DNA from: a bacterium
GTDB taxonomy: Bacteria > SAR324 > XYD2-FULL-50-16
NCBI GenBank assembly: GCA_018829445.1
Contig: JAHJTV010000086.1
Location: forward strand, 42,443 to 106,442
DNA length: 64,000 nt
Direction of reading: 5' to 3'
The notes below the pieces were generated by a model. It saw only the letters and a program-made list of their open reading frames with translations. It made no database searches and was not told where the DNA came from. The position numbers and the translations under genes were made by a program. Each line of letters opens with the position of its first letter. Position 1 is the first letter of the stretch. Below are positions 63,119-64,000 of the stretch, piece by piece.

Positions 63119-63655
63119 ATGGAATCAACTCGAGTAAAAATAAATCTTCAATCCGGTGAAATCGAATTTGAAGGAAGTGAAGAGTTTGTTCAAAACCAAA
63201 TCGACAACCTTGATTCAGTAATCAAGTTGCTTTCTTCTGTCAAAACCACAGCAATCACCCAACGCTCCGATATTGGAGAAACAGAGCCAATGGAAACTGA
63301 TTCAGAAACTGATGAAAATACACAGGAGTTAAATAATAATAACTCCAATGGAGAGATTTCAGTTCCGAATTCATTTGGTGAATGGCTTCATAAATTCAAA
63401 GATGATATTAATGATCTTGAAAAGTGTCTCGTTACAGCATTTTTTGAACAAAAGAATTCTCAGCAAAATGATTTTAAAACACGGGAAGTTAATAATGCGC
63501 TTAAAGAACATGGAATTAAACTAACCAATCCATCCACATCCTTAAAAAGATTAGTTGAAAAAAAGCTACTATTTCAAACACGAAAAAATGGTACTGTAAA
63601 ATTCATGCGTGTTTCTCAAGATGGCATGCAGTTACTAAAATCACTACTCAGATAA
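63119..63655 (+). CDS. Putative partner protein with C-terminal winged helix
   Basis: 178 residues after a strong AGGGGG ribosome site. The N-terminal VKINLQSGEIEFEGSEEFVQ with NQIDNLDSVIKLL forms a short beta-beta-helix module resembling domains at the start of some archaeal and bacterial proteins of unknown role. An Asn/Glu/Thr-rich linker follows (about 60-85). The C-terminal 85 residues look like a winged helix: LVTAFFEQKNSQQNDFKTRE, VNNALKEHGIKLTNPSTSLK, RLVEKKLLFQTRKNG, with wing and recognition helix. No catalytic motif. It ends a few bases before the attC-like hairpin. The pair is probably one cassette or operon. Confidence 0.6.
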   Translation: MESTRVKINLQSGEIEFEGSEEFVQNQIDNLDSVIKLLSSVKTTAITQRSDIGETEPMETDSETDENTQELNNNNSNGEISVPNSFGEWLHKFKDDINDLEKCLVTAFFEQKNSQQNDFKTREVNNALKEHGIKLTNPSTSLKRLVEKKLLFQTRKNGTVKFMRVSQDGMQLLKSLLR

Positions 63656-63658
63656 AAG

Positions 63659-63735
63659 TATAACGAGTGTTTACAGCTGACGTTACCCGCCGCTCGTTCC
63701 TCGCTCTGGGTAATGCAGCTGAAACTTGTGTTAGC
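63659..63735. other. Integron attC-like recombination site
   Basis: TATAAC at the left and GTTAGC at the right are positioned like R'' and R' boxes; TAAC and GTTA are complementary. Inside them, GTGTTTACAGCTGACGTTAC (63668-63687, left) and GTAATGCAGCTGAAACTTG (63710-63728, right) are complementary except for extra unpaired bases at A63673 and near 63680. Such extrahelical bases mark single-strand attC hairpins. The CGCCGCTCGTTCCTCGCTCT loop resembles cassette terminal loops. It follows the end of a gene, as cassettes do. A plain hairpin is the alternative. Confidence 0.55.
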
Positions 63736-63736
63736 A

Positions 63737-64000
63737 GCGCCAAGCGAAGCTTGGTGCATCTTGCGGGGTGCAAGTCCCCGTCGGGTAAGGACTAGCCATC
63801 CACCCGTATCGAGTGTTGAGTCTGTGGCGGACATTTGATTTGGATACGTCTGAATCAGGCATGGAACAAGACAGGCTGAGCGTACACAGAGAATCATGTA
63901 GGCCGTAGGGAAGACCGCGCTTCCTGAGAGTTGATACAGCTCCGAAATGCCCTTTCGGGTGTCGAGGGTTTTAACGCACACCGAAGACAACACAAGATCA
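63737..64000 (+). mobile_element. Group II intron, 5' domain I region (runs off the window)
   Basis: GCGCCAAGC-GAA-GCTTGGTGC (63737-63757) forms a 9-bp hairpin. CGGGG and CCCCG (63764-63780) follow with loop TGCAAGT, then CGGGT and ACCCG (63782-63806) enclose AAGGACTAGCCATCC. This order and the AAGTCCC and GACTAGCC words match domain I of chloroplast-like (CL-type) bacterial group II introns, whose RT/maturase (ltrA) gene usually begins several hundred bases further on, outside the window. The exact 5' boundary, expected GTGYG-like, is unclear; GTGTTAG at 63728 inside the attC-like R' box is a candidate. No ORF should be called in this stretch. Confidence 0.72.

Noticed and set aside
63616..63993. 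125-codon minus-strand frame over the attC-like site and intron
   Set aside because: It runs through structured RNA-type DNA and overlaps a supported gene end; composition reflects the hairpins, not a protein.
1..64000. CRISPR arrays, rRNA, tmRNA or SRP RNA
   Set aside because: No regularly spaced direct repeats and none of the conserved cores of these RNAs were found while reading both strands.

Overview
The window reads as chromosomal DNA of a Gram-negative bacterium. It carries LPS genes (a heptosyltransferase II-like enzyme, an LptF/LptG permease, GT39/83-type glycosyltransferases), an OmpA/Pal-like lipoprotein, RlpA and several lipoprotein or signal-peptide genes. The mix of a large CheA/CheB/CheR cluster, ImuA-ImuB-DnaE2, many TPR/HEAT proteins and moderately AT-rich DNA suggests a deltaproteobacterial or SAR324-like lineage. 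That placement is an inference; no rRNA is present to settle it.

Layout. 1-4.6 kb: end of a TPR-like protein, a eukaryotic-type UDP-glucose pyrophosphorylase, DgkA, MtnA and a phosphopantetheinyl transferase. 4.9-13.6 kb: one chemosensory operon in the order triple CheW, CheB, CheR, HEAT-repeat protein, CheY, CheA. It has no receptor gene inside the window; CheA has two histidine HPt domains plus a third HPt-like segment with Lys at the histidine position. 13.7-19.9 kb: MetG with a clear terminator, then LPS-type glycosyltransferases and orphan genes on the minus strand. 20.5-27.4 kb: a 474-residue unknown protein, a ParA-like ATPase, NusB and the conserved TesA-YbbA-YbbP trio. 27.5-36.8 kb: a REP-like repeat, a nitrilase-family amidase, glutamine synthetase, an antitoxin with an internally deleted PIN toxin, a CsgG-like/TPR/FGE fusion protein, envelope proteins and an AI-2E-family permease, followed by a TerB/cNMP-binding protein.

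38.4-43.9 kb: the inducible mutagenesis cassette imuA-imuB-dnaE2 with overlapping genes, preceded by a LexA-type palindrome (GAAC-N4-GTTT) lying in the spacer of a plausible promoter. 44-48.3 kb (minus): two GT39/83-type glycosyltransferases and an LptF/LptG permease. 48.8-56.9 kb: RlpA, small membrane proteins, ManC, a Pal-like lipoprotein, RNase HII (frame broken at an A10 run), DUF192, peptide deformylase and a MinD/FlhG-like ATPase. 57.1-61.4 kb: four tRNAs (Leu-CAG, Leu-GAG, Cys-GCA, Leu-UAA) around a HelD-like helicase and a TPR membrane protein.

61.4-64.0 kb is accessory DNA. About 1 kb of degenerate sequence with short repeats follows tRNA-Leu(UAA). Next is an AT-rich two-gene unit (a DUF4145/HEPN-like protein plus a putative winged-helix partner), an integron attC-like hairpin immediately behind it, and then the 5' domain of a group II intron running off the window. 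This block is the best candidate for an undescribed system: a two-gene, possibly defensive, cassette with its own promoter, next to a retroelement.
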